DNA of 5,899 nt. It comes from Actinomycetes bacterium (GTDB lineage Bacteria; Actinomycetota; Actinomycetes; JAJYSQ01). Below, in pieces: positions 1 through 5,899 of this stretch (position 1 is its first letter; the number at the start of each line of letters is the position of its first letter). The notes below the pieces were generated by a model. The model saw nothing but the letters and a program-made list of their open reading frames with translations, was not told the origin of the DNA and did not search any database. The position numbers and the translations under genes were made by a program. The stretch is taken from assembly GCA_021793495.1 (NCBI GenBank), contig JAJYSQ010000135.1:1-5899 (forward strand), read 5' to 3'.

Positions 1-1163
1 CGGTCTTCTCCGCCACGGACCTGTTCCTGTTCTACGTGCTGTTCGAGGTCATGCTGGTACCGATGTACTTCATCATCGGCCGGTACGGCGGACCCCGCCG
101 GTCGTACGCGGCGGTGAAGTTCCTGCTGTACGGCCTGCTCGGCGGCCTTGTCCTGCTGGTGTCGGTCATCGGTCTGTACGCCGCGAGCCGCTCACAGCTG
201 GGCGGGGCCGGCAGCTTCGAGTTCGCCCGGCTGGTCGGCCTGCACCTGGGCACCAACGTCGAACGGTGGATCTTCGTCGGCTTCTTCTTCGCCTTTGCCG
301 TCAAGGCACCCTTGTGGCCGCTGCACACCTGGCTGCCCGACGCCGCCGCTGAGGCTCCCTCGGGCGGTGCGGTGCTGATCGTCAGCGTGATGGACAAGGT
401 GGGTACGTTCGCGATGCTGCGGCTGTGCCTGCCGCTGTTCCCCGCGGCCTCCCGGTGGGCTGCTCCGGTGATCATCGTGCTGGCGCTGGTCAGCCTGGTC
501 TACGGGGCGCTGGTGGCGATCGGCCAGACCGACCTGAAGCGGCTGATCGCCTACACCTCGGTCTCGCACTTCGGGCTGATCGTGCTCGGGGTCTTCGTGA
601 TGACCAGCCAGGGTCAGGCGGGTTCCGCGCTCTACATGGTCAACCACGGCTTCACCACCGCCGCGCTGTTCCTGATCGTCGGGTTCATGACCACCCGCCG
701 CGGCTCCCAGATGGTCGACTCGTTCGGCGGGGTGCAGAAGGTCGCGCCCGTGCTGGCCGGGACCTTCCTGGTCGCCGGGATGTCCAGCCTCGCGCTGCCG
801 GGGCTGTCCAGCTTCGTCAGCGAGTTCCTCGTGCTGGTCGGCACGTTCACCCGGTACCCGGCCGCCGGTGTGGTGGCGACCATCGCGATCGTGCTGGCGG
901 CGATCTACATCCTGACGATGTACCGGCGCACCATGACCGGGCCCACGGTGGCGGCGACCGAAGGGATGAAGGACCTGAACGCCCGAGAGATCTGGGTGGT
1001 GGCTCCGCTGCTGGCCATCATCGTGGCCATCGGTTTCTACCCCAGCCCGCTGCTCAACGTGATCACCCCGTCGGTCAACCGCACGATGAGCTACGTGCAC
1101 GAGCACGATCCCGCGCCGGTCGTCACCGTGGCCGCGCGGCCGAGCGAAGGGACCGGCTCATGA
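1..1163 (+). CDS. nuoM: NADH-quinone oxidoreductase subunit M, 5'-truncated by window edge
   Basis: This is the C-terminal 386 residues of NuoM, an antiporter-like proton-pumping membrane subunit of respiratory complex I. The frame is open from base 3 with no start in view; comparison with E. coli NuoM suggests that about 130 N-terminal residues (TM1-4) lie outside. Numbering from the codon at 3-5, the ATDLFLFYVLFEVMLVPMY block carries the conserved TM5 glutamate (E15, codon 45-47). The pumping lysines are visible in FAVKAPLWPLHTWLPD (K101, codon 303-305) and MDKVG (K132, codon 396-398). The QTDLKRLIAYTSVSHFG motif, the NHG histidine (H215) and the late-helix glutamate in SFVSEF (E274) are also present, so all key residues expected in the visible part are intact. 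It ends in a soluble Pro/Ala/Glu-rich tail. The TGA stop overlaps the nuoN ATG as ATGA, as expected inside a nuo operon. Family assignment is very secure. Confidence 0.97.
   Translation, partial: VFSATDLFLFYVLFEVMLVPMYFIIGRYGGPRRSYAAVKFLLYGLLGGLVLLVSVIGLYAASRSQLGGAGSFEFARLVGLHLGTNVERWIFVGFFFAFAVKAPLWPLHTWLPDAAAEAPSGGAVLIVSVMDKVGTFAMLRLCLPLFPAASRWAAPVIIVLALVSLVYGALVAIGQTDLKRLIAYTSVSHFGLIVLGVFVMTSQGQAGSALYMVNHGFTTAALFLIVGFMTTRRGSQMVDSFGGVQKVAPVLAGTFLVAGMSSLALPGLSSFVSEFLVLVGTFTRYPAAGVVATIAIVLAAIYILTMYRRTMTGPTVAATEGMKDLNAREIWVVAPLLAIIVAIGFYPSPLLNVITPSVNRTMSYVHEHDPAPVVTVAARPSEGTGS
1146..1152 (+). promoter_or_regulatory. Shine-Dalgarno of nuoN
   Basis: GAAGGGA lies inside the last nuoM codons, 7 nt before the ATG at 1160. 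It supports the choice of 1160 as the nuoN start although the frame stays open far upstream through nuoM. With the ATGA overlap, it suggests translational coupling of the two subunits. Confidence 0.7.
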
Positions 1164-2710
1164 CGACCCTGGCCGCGGTGGGAGTCATCCCCACCCCGTC
1201 CATCCAGTACGCGGCCATCGCTCCGATGCTCATCATCTTCGGGGTGGGCCTGGTCGGGGTGCTCGTGGAAGCCTTCGTCCCGCGCGGACTGCGCCACGTC
1301 ACCCAGGTGGTCATCACGCTGGCCGGGATCGTCGCGGCGTTCGTCTCGGTCGTCGTGCTGGCCGGGACCCACCGGGTGGTCGTCGAAGGAGCGGTGGCGA
1401 TCGACGGGCCCACGCTGTTCCTCTGGGGGCTGATCCTGGCACTGGCGTTCCTGGCGGTGCTGACCATCGCCGAGCGAGCCCTGGACCCGGGGGGTGCCTT
1501 CACCGGGTCGGCCGCGGCGCTACCCGGCAGCGCCGCGGAGCGAGAGGTCAGCGCCGCCGGCATCACCGCGACCGAGGTCTTCCCGCTCACCCTGTTCGCG
1601 GTCGGCGGGATGATGCTCTTCCCGGCGGCCAACGACCTGCTGACCATGTTCGTGGGGCTCGAGGTGCTGTCGCTGCCGCTCTACCTCATGTGCGGGCTGG
1701 CTCGTCGCCGTCGCCTGCTCTCCCAGGAGGCGGCGATGAAGTACTTCGTCCTCGGCGCGTACTCCTCCGGCTTCTTCCTGTTCGGGATCGCCCTGCTCTA
1801 CGGCTACGCCGGTTCCTTCCGGCTGGCCGCCATCGCCAGCGCGGCTTCCTCGCAGCTGGGCAACGACGGGCTGCTGCTCGGCGGCATGGCGCTGCTCACC
1901 GTCGGGCTGCTGTTCAAGATCGGGGCGGTGCCGTTCCACTCCTGGGTGCCGGACGTCTACCAGGGAGCGCCCACGCCGGTCACCGGCTTCATGGCCACCG
2001 CGACCAAGGCGGCCGGCTTCGGCGCGTTGATCCGCGTGCTGTACGTGGCACTGCCCGGGATGACCTGGGACTGGCGTCCCATCATGTGGGGCGTGGCGAT
2101 CCTCACCATGGTCGTCGGCTCGGTGCTCGCGGTCACCCAGAACGACGTGAAGCGGATGCTGGCCTACTCCTCGGTCGCCCACGCCGGGTTCATCCTGACC
2201 GCGGTGATCGCCGCGACCCGGCTGGGTACCGCGAGCGTCCTGTTCTACCTGGCCACCTACGGGTTCGCCACGATCGGGGCGTTCGCGATCGTCACCCTGG
2301 TACGGGACTCGGCAGGGGAGGCGACCCACCTGTCCCAGTGGGCCGGGCTCGGCAGGCGCTCCCCGGTGGTCGCCGGGTCTTTCGCGCTGTTCCTGCTGGC
2401 CTTCGCCGGGATCCCGCTGACCAGCGGCTTCACCGGGAAGTTCGCCGTGTTCACCGCTGCGCTGGACGCGGGGGCCGCACCGGTGGTGATCGTCGGTGTG
2501 CTCTCCAGCGCAGTGGCGGCGTTCTTCTACATCCGGGTCATCGTGGTGATGTTCTTCTCTGCACCGGCGCCCGACGGGCCCACCGTCGTCATCCCCAGCG
2601 CATTCACCTCGGTGGCCGTGGCGATCGGGGTGGCGGTGACCGTCGTGCTGGGCGTGGTCCCCGCGCCTATCCTGGACCTGGCGAACCGAGCCTCGTTGTT
2701 CGTCCGCTGA
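1160..2710 (+). CDS. nuoN: NADH-quinone oxidoreductase subunit N
   Basis: Full-length NuoN (516 residues), an antiporter-like subunit in the membrane arm of complex I that couples NADH:menaquinone electron transfer to proton pumping. The start is the ATG in the ATGA overlap with nuoM, preceded by GAAGGGA. The sequence is a series of hydrophobic helices. Key residues seen are the TM5 glutamate in FVGLEVLSLPLYL (E168), K253 in LFKIGAVPFHSWVPDVYQG, K283 in ATATKAAGFG, NDVKRMLAYSSVAHAGF (K331) and the late-helix lysine in GIPLTSGFTGKF (K427). These match the charged axis of the family. Residues about 105-137 form a hydrophilic Ala/Gly/Glu-rich linker between helices, absent from the shorter E. 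coli protein and, from memory, usual in actinobacterial NuoN. The stop is followed without a gap by a 30-bp palindrome, consistent with the end of the nuo operon. Confidence 0.97.
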   Translation: MTTLAAVGVIPTPSIQYAAIAPMLIIFGVGLVGVLVEAFVPRGLRHVTQVVITLAGIVAAFVSVVVLAGTHRVVVEGAVAIDGPTLFLWGLILALAFLAVLTIAERALDPGGAFTGSAAALPGSAAEREVSAAGITATEVFPLTLFAVGGMMLFPAANDLLTMFVGLEVLSLPLYLMCGLARRRRLLSQEAAMKYFVLGAYSSGFFLFGIALLYGYAGSFRLAAIASAASSQLGNDGLLLGGMALLTVGLLFKIGAVPFHSWVPDVYQGAPTPVTGFMATATKAAGFGALIRVLYVALPGMTWDWRPIMWGVAILTMVVGSVLAVTQNDVKRMLAYSSVAHAGFILTAVIAATRLGTASVLFYLATYGFATIGAFAIVTLVRDSAGEATHLSQWAGLGRRSPVVAGSFALFLLAFAGIPLTSGFTGKFAVFTAALDAGAAPVVIVGVLSSAVAAFFYIRVIVVMFFSAPAPDGPTVVIPSAFTSVAVAIGVAVTVVLGVVPAPILDLANRASLFVR

Positions 2711-2740
2711 GCATCCCGGGCCGTCGACGGCCCGGGATGC
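2711..2740 (+). terminator. Perfect 30-bp palindrome after nuoN, probable terminator or attenuator
   Basis: The arm GCATCCCGGGCCGTC is followed directly by its exact reverse complement, beginning at the base after the nuoN TGA. In RNA it would fold into a GC-rich stem of about 13 bp closed by a UCGA tetraloop. No U-run follows; the next bases are CGGCAAAACG. That fits the U-less intrinsic terminators proposed for high-GC actinomycetes, or a 3'-end stabilising hairpin. It could also be a dimeric protein site or an attenuator for the downstream gene. The inverted repeat is certain; its role is inferred from position. Confidence 0.6.
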
Positions 2741-2802
2741 CGGCAAAACGACGATCCGTCACCGACGGCCCGCGCGGCCGGCCGCCAGCAGGGAGCCCCA
2801 GG
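2741..2802 (+). promoter_or_regulatory. Structured leader of the polyprenyl synthase gene
   Basis: This short untranslated stretch lies between the palindrome and the preferred GTG start. It holds a small hairpin (CCGTC-ACC-GACGG, 2756-2768), a perfect 12-bp palindrome GCGGCCGGCCGC (2774-2785), and a 9-bp copy of the palindrome arm (GACGGCCCG, 2764-2772, also at 2726-2734). I see no convincing -35/-10 pair. If an ATG at 2737 were used instead, this stretch would encode a 22-residue Arg/Pro-rich N-terminal extension. Confidence 0.35.
2791..2795 (+). promoter_or_regulatory. Shine-Dalgarno deciding the polyprenyl synthase start
   Basis: GGGAG lies 7 nt before the GTG at 2803. The competing in-frame ATG at 2737 sits in the right arm of the palindrome and has no good purine tract before it, so 2803 is preferred. 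Confidence 0.6.
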
Positions 2803-3807
2803 GTGAGCATCGACCAGGCGCGAGGCCCGCTGGCCGCCTTTCCCTCCAGCGACCCGGATCTGCGTGGCCGGCTGGCCCAGGGGATGGCCGCGGTGGAGAC
2901 CGGGCTGCGAGTGGCGACGGCCAGCCCGTACCCGTTCGTCACCGAGGCGTCCCGGCACCTGGTCCAGGCCGGCGGCAAACGGTTCCGCCCGATGCTGGTC
3001 CTGCTCGCGGCCCAGTTCGGTGACCCGCAGGCCCCGGGGGTGGTGCCGGCCGCGGTCGTCGTCGAGCTCACCCACCTGGCGACTCTCTACCACGACGACG
3101 TGATGGACGCCGCGGGAGTCCGCCGGGGAGCGCCGAGCGCGAACGCACGGTGGGACAACACGGTGGCCATCCTCACCGGTGACTTCCTGTTCGCCCGAGC
3201 CTCGGACCTGCTGGCCGACCTCGGACCGGAAGCGGTGCGGCTGCAGGCCCGCACCTTCGAACGGCTGTGCACCGGTCAGATCCGAGAGACCGTCGGCCCA
3301 CCGGCCGGGGCCGACCCGGTCGAGCACTACCTGTCGGTGCTGGCCGAGAAGACCGGTTCGCTGATCGCCACCTCGGGGCGGTTCGGCGCCTTGTTCTCGG
3401 GCGCGGGTCCGGACGTGGCGGCGGTGCTGACCCGGTACGGTGAGCTGATCGGGGTCGCCTTCCAGCTCGCCGACGATCTGCTCGACGTCGACGGGGACCC
3501 CGGTGTGTCGGGCAAGACCGTGGGCACGGACCTGCGGGCCGGGGTCGCCACCCTGCCGGTGCTGCTGGCGCACCGCGACGGTGACGACCCGGCGCTGCGG
3601 GCCCTGCTCGACGGTGATCTGCGCGACGACCACCGGCTGGCCGACGCGTTGGCCGGGCTCCGGTCCAGCCGGGCCATGGACACCGCCCGGGCCGAGCTGG
3701 CCCGGTGGGCCGACAGGGCGCGCGACACCCTCTCGTCGCTGCCGGACGTGCCGGCTCGTCGAGCGCTCGAAGCGGCCTGCGATTCGGTGGTCAGCCGCCG
3801 GGCGTGA
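2803..3807 (+). CDS. Long-chain trans-polyprenyl diphosphate synthase (menaquinone side chain)
   Basis: A 334-residue all-alpha prenyltransferase of the IspB/HepT/GrcC family, which condenses isopentenyl diphosphate onto an allylic diphosphate. All family landmarks are present: GGKRFRP (57-63), the first aspartate-rich motif DDVMD (98-102) followed by RRG (107-109), KT (183-184), the second aspartate-rich motif QLADDLLD (221-228), and GKT then GTDLRAG (237-247). The residues 5 and 4 before the first motif are A93 and T94. These are small, where short-chain enzymes usually have bulky aromatics, so a long product (roughly C35-C50) is predicted. Actinomycetes use menaquinone, and the gene follows nuoN, so a role in the menaquinone tail is likely; carotenoid or other prenyl products are not excluded. 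It may be transcribed by read-through from nuo or from its own promoter. Its 3' end overlaps the convergent PLP-enzyme gene by 17 bp. Exact chain length cannot be read from the sequence. Confidence 0.93.
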   Translation: MSIDQARGPLAAFPSSDPDLRGRLAQGMAAVETGLRVATASPYPFVTEASRHLVQAGGKRFRPMLVLLAAQFGDPQAPGVVPAAVVVELTHLATLYHDDVMDAAGVRRGAPSANARWDNTVAILTGDFLFARASDLLADLGPEAVRLQARTFERLCTGQIRETVGPPAGADPVEHYLSVLAEKTGSLIATSGRFGALFSGAGPDVAAVLTRYGELIGVAFQLADDLLDVDGDPGVSGKTVGTDLRAGVATLPVLLAHRDGDDPALRALLDGDLRDDHRLADALAGLRSSRAMDTARAELARWADRARDTLSSLPDVPARRALEAACDSVVSRRA

Positions 3808-4984
3808 TGGCCCGGCCCAGCCGGGTGACCGCGTCGGTCAGCATCTCGGGTGAGCAGGCGAAGTTCAGCCGGACCCAGCCCTGGCCGGGCCGGCCGAAGT
3901 CGGCGCCTTCGTTGACCGCCAGCCCCCCGTGCTCCCGCAGGAATGTCGCCGGGGCCGGCAACCCGTAGGCGCGCAGGTCCAGCCAGGCCAGGTAGGTGGC
4001 TTGCGGAACCTGGTACCTCACCTCGGGCGCGTGCTCGGCGAGCAGGCCGGCCAGACGACGGCGGTTCCCGTCCAGCACGCCCATCACCTGACCCAACCAC
4101 GGGCCACCGTCGCGCCAGGCGGCCACGCTGGCGTCCACGCCGAGCAGCCCCGCCATGCGGTGGCGAACCGGCCATCCGGCGACCACCTGGCGGGCCACGG
4201 GGTCGGCGGTGTGCACGACCGCGCACGTGAGCGCGGGGAAGTTCCACGCCTTGGTCGCGGACGTGACCGTGACCACCGACAGCCCGGGCACCGGCAACCC
4301 GGCGAGCGGTACGTGCTGGGCCTCGGGGTAGGTCAGCGGCGCGTGGATCTCGTCGGCCACCACCAGCACGCCGTGCCGGGCTGCCAGCTCGGCGGCGGAC
4401 ATCAGCTCCCCGAGGCTCGGCACCGACCCGGTCGGGTTGTGCGGGGAGCAGACCAGCCACGCCCGTGCCCCGGCGACGAACGCGGCCTCCAACGCGTCCA
4501 GGTCGAGTGCCCACCGGGGCCCGTCGGCCACCAACGGGACCTCGACCAGACGGCGCCCCGATCCGGTGACGAGCTCCAAGAAGGGTGGGTAGATCGGAGT
4601 GGTGACCACCACCGGGTCACCGGGAGCGGTCAGGGTAGCCAGGACGGCTTCCAGCCCGTGCACCACGTCTGCGGTCGCCACCACGTCGCGGGGGTCCAGC
4701 GACAGGCCGTGCTCCCGGGCTGTCCACTCGACATACGCCTGGGCCAGGCCGCTGATCTGCGCATCTGGCGCGTACCCCAGATCGCCGCCGCGGTCGAGCG
4801 CCGCCCGGACCGCGGCGCTCACCGGGTCGGCCACCGGGAAGTCCATCTCGGCCACCCAGGCCGCCAGCACCTCCGGGCCGAACGCCCGCCACTTCAGGCT
4901 GTGCCGGCGACGCAGCAGCTGCAGATCCAACGCTTGCAGGGTGGGCTCGACGGTGGCCAGCTCGGGGTGGTTCGGGTGGGTCAC
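3791..4984 (-). CDS. MalY/PatB-family PLP-dependent aminotransferase, probable cystathionine beta-lyase
   Basis: A 397-residue fold-type I PLP enzyme of the aminotransferase class I/II MalY/PatB subgroup. Its members include C-S beta-lyases that cleave cystathionine or cysteine conjugates to a thiol, pyruvate and ammonia (for example MalY, PatB and corynebacterial AecD). The N-terminal KWR and WVAEMDFP (43-50) blocks are typical of this subgroup. The active site is complete: Y132 in TPIYPPF, N183 in SPHNPTG (180-186), D211 in ADEIHAPL, the Schiff-base lysine K245 in TSATKAWNFP, and the carboxylate-binding R372 in VRLNFACSPE. No signal peptide is seen, so it should be cytosolic. The GTG start overlaps the permease stop as GTGA and follows a strong GGAGGT. 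Its 3' end overlaps the convergent polyprenyl synthase gene. Family membership is firm; beta-lyase versus true aminotransferase activity cannot be decided from sequence alone. Confidence 0.9.
   Translation of the reverse strand: MTHPNHPELATVEPTLQALDLQLLRRRHSLKWRAFGPEVLAAWVAEMDFPVADPVSAAVRAALDRGGDLGYAPDAQISGLAQAYVEWTAREHGLSLDPRDVVATADVVHGLEAVLATLTAPGDPVVVTTPIYPPFLELVTGSGRRLVEVPLVADGPRWALDLDALEAAFVAGARAWLVCSPHNPTGSVPSLGELMSAAELAARHGVLVVADEIHAPLTYPEAQHVPLAGLPVPGLSVVTVTSATKAWNFPALTCAVVHTADPVARQVVAGWPVRHRMAGLLGVDASVAAWRDGGPWLGQVMGVLDGNRRRLAGLLAEHAPEVRYQVPQATYLAWLDLRAYGLPAPATFLREHGGLAVNEGADFGRPGQGWVRLNFACSPEMLTDAVTRLGRAITPGG
3797..3816. terminator. Possible bidirectional hairpin at the convergent gene junction
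   Basis: GCCGGGC (3797-3803) and GCCCGGC (3810-3816) form a 7-bp stem with a GTGATG loop that contains the polyprenyl synthase stop codon. A further GGTCA/TGACC pair (3789-3793 with 3826-3830) flanks it. Being symmetric, it would form in transcripts from either strand. There is no U-run, the stem is short, and such stems arise by chance in GC-rich DNA, so this is a weak call. Confidence 0.25.
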
Positions 4985-5889
4985 GCGAGGACCTCCGGGG
5001 ACAGGGCGGGTCGGTGGGTGGTGCGGCTGCGGCGCACCCCGTCGACCGAGAACACCGCCAGGGCCAGCCAGACCAGCGCGAAGCCGACCAGGTGGGAAGC
5101 CGGGAAGGGTTCGTGGTCGACGAACAGGCCGATCAGCAGCTGGATCGTCGGGGTCAGGTACTGCAGCACCCCGATCGTGGCGAGCGGGATCCGGGTAGCC
5201 GCCCCGGCGAAGGCCAGCAGCGGGACCACGGTGACCAGCCCGGCACCCATCAGCAGGGCGGTGTGTCCCACGCCGTGCCCGAACGTCCCGCGCCCGTCGA
5301 CCTGGATGACCACGGCGTAGACGAGGGCCGGCAGGAACATCGTCGTGGTCTCGACCGTCAGGCTGGGCACGGCCGCGACCTGGGCCACCTTCTTGGCCAG
5401 ACCGTACCCACCGAAGCTGAACGCGAGGACCAGAGCCAGCACCGGGATGGTGCCGTACCCCACGGTCAGCACCACCACGGCGATCCCGGCCAGCCCGACC
5501 GCGGCCCACTGGGTGCGAGTGAGCCGTTCGTGCAGCACGATCGCCGCCAGCACCACCGTGACCAGGGGGTTGATGAAGTACCCGAGCGAGGTCTGGACCA
5601 CCTGGTTGCTGTTGACCCCGTAGATGTAGGTCCCCCAGTTGATGGTGATCAGCACCGCCGCGCCCATCAGCAGGCCCAGTCGCCGGCGGTCGGCCAGCAT
5701 CCCCGGGATCCAGGACACGTGGCGGGTGGCCAGCAGGATGATGGCGAGCACCACCAGGGACCACACGAAGCGGTCGGCCAGGATCTCCAACGCTCCGGCG
5801 GGTTCCAGCAGCGGCCAGTACAGCGGGAACAGCCCCCAGATCAGGTAGGCCGTGACCGCGTACACCAGGCCACGACGCTGCACGCTCAC
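4981..5889 (-). CDS. rarD: RarD-type EamA/DMT-superfamily permease
   Basis: A 302-residue integral membrane protein of the drug/metabolite transporter superfamily, RarD subfamily, with about ten predicted helices in two EamA repeats. RarD hallmarks are the N-terminal GLVYAVTAYLIWGLFPLYW, the EIL-DRFVWS segment (35-44), NWGTYIYGVNSNQVVQTSLG with the adjoining YFINPL (84-109), the HERLTRTQW loop (120-128), and in repeat two GAATRIPLATIGVLQYLTPT (229-248). E. coli RarD was named for a chloramphenicol-related phenotype; substrates of most homologues are unknown. The C-terminal 17 residues are polar and Arg/Pro-rich. The start is uncertain. GTG 5889 gives 302 residues, while GTG 5883, with GAGG 5 nt upstream, would give 300. 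The frame is also open to the window edge, so a longer form cannot be excluded, though alignment with RarD N-termini favours these starts. It is the first visible gene of a coupled pair with the PLP enzyme. Confidence 0.9.
   Translation of the reverse strand: MSVQRRGLVYAVTAYLIWGLFPLYWPLLEPAGALEILADRFVWSLVVLAIILLATRHVSWIPGMLADRRRLGLLMGAAVLITINWGTYIYGVNSNQVVQTSLGYFINPLVTVVLAAIVLHERLTRTQWAAVGLAGIAVVVLTVGYGTIPVLALVLAFSFGGYGLAKKVAQVAAVPSLTVETTTMFLPALVYAVVIQVDGRGTFGHGVGHTALLMGAGLVTVVPLLAFAGAATRIPLATIGVLQYLTPTIQLLIGLFVDHEPFPASHLVGFALVWLALAVFSVDGVRRSRTTHRPALSPEVLA
4991..4996 (-). promoter_or_regulatory. Strong Shine-Dalgarno of the PLP-enzyme gene
   Basis: On the minus strand, GGAGGT ends 6 nt before the GTG at 4984. 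It lies within the last codons of the permease gene. It fixes the start of the PLP enzyme and suggests coupled, efficient translation of the downstream gene. Confidence 0.8.
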
Positions 5890-5899
5890 CTCGACAGCC

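Noticed and set aside
425..1159. Open frame upstream of nuoN running through nuoM on the plus strand
   Set aside because: The translation is Arg/Gly/Asp-rich with no hydrophobic helices, typical of a shadow frame in GC-rich DNA. NuoN homology begins at 1160 with a Shine-Dalgarno.
1520..2746. 408-codon open frame antisense to nuoN
   Set aside because: The product is an unbroken run of His/Arg/Gly/Asp/Glu/Gln with no fold-like pattern. It is explained by strong G/C third-position bias of nuoN on the opposite strand.
2774..2785. 12-bp palindrome GCGGCCGGCCGC as a specific operator
   Set aside because: It consists only of G and C in a very GC-rich leader, so short palindromes are expected by chance. 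It is noted only as part of the leader.
2527..3633. 368-codon open frame antisense to the polyprenyl synthase gene
   Set aside because: It has the same low-complexity shadow composition, spans the palindrome and the end of nuoN, and has no recognisable motif.
3327..4514. 395-codon minus-strand frame across the convergent junction
   Set aside because: It is out of frame with the PLP enzyme, whose catalytic motifs all lie in the other frame, and is very rich in Arg/Gly/Ala.
3929..5320. 463-codon plus-strand frame opposite the PLP enzyme and permease genes
   Set aside because: It is antisense to two genes with clear family motifs and has Gly/Arg/His/Gln-rich shadow composition.
4985..5764. Long upstream extension of the PLP-enzyme frame into the permease gene
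   Set aside because: The extension is low complexity and in the wrong frame for the permease. The GTG at 4984 with GGAGGT and homology to family N-termini fixes the true start.
1..5899. Search for CRISPR arrays, tandem repeats, transposon ends, tRNA or rRNA
   Set aside because: None seen. Coding sequence fills nearly the whole window, and the longest non-coding gap is 92 bp (2711-2802).

Overview
The window is a compact, very GC-rich stretch in which codon third positions are almost always G or C and three of the four visible start codons are GTG. Together with the protein sequences (an actinobacterial-style NuoN with a hydrophilic linker, and a polyprenyl diphosphate synthase directly after nuoN), this points to the chromosome of a high-GC actinomycete. 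The genus cannot be fixed from the sequence. I see no rRNA, tRNA, CRISPR, insertion sequence, phage or defence gene.

Layout, plus strand: the 3' three-quarters of nuoM (1-1163, cut by the window edge), then nuoN (1160-2710) joined by a 4-bp ATGA overlap. These are the last two antiporter-like membrane subunits of respiratory complex I. A perfect 30-bp palindrome (2711-2740) starts at the base after the nuoN stop codon. It is followed by a 62-bp leader and a long-chain trans-polyprenyl diphosphate synthase gene (2803-3807), which probably makes the prenyl tail of menaquinone, the electron acceptor of complex I.

Layout, minus strand: a two-gene unit read toward the nuo side. It consists of a RarD-type EamA/DMT permease (5889 down to 4981) and a MalY/PatB-type PLP enzyme (4984 down to 3791), coupled by a 4-bp GTGA overlap with a strong Shine-Dalgarno. 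The PLP gene and the polyprenyl synthase gene converge and overlap tail to tail by 17 bp, so this junction has no spacer.

How the genes fit together: the plus-strand genes form a respiratory-chain module of proton-pumping dehydrogenase plus quinone side-chain synthesis. The minus-strand pair looks like a separate amino-acid or sulfur-compound unit of enzyme plus transporter, with unknown substrate. Nothing here amounts to a convincing new biological system. The most notable non-coding structure is the palindrome and its alternative pairing partner in the leader of the polyprenyl synthase gene.
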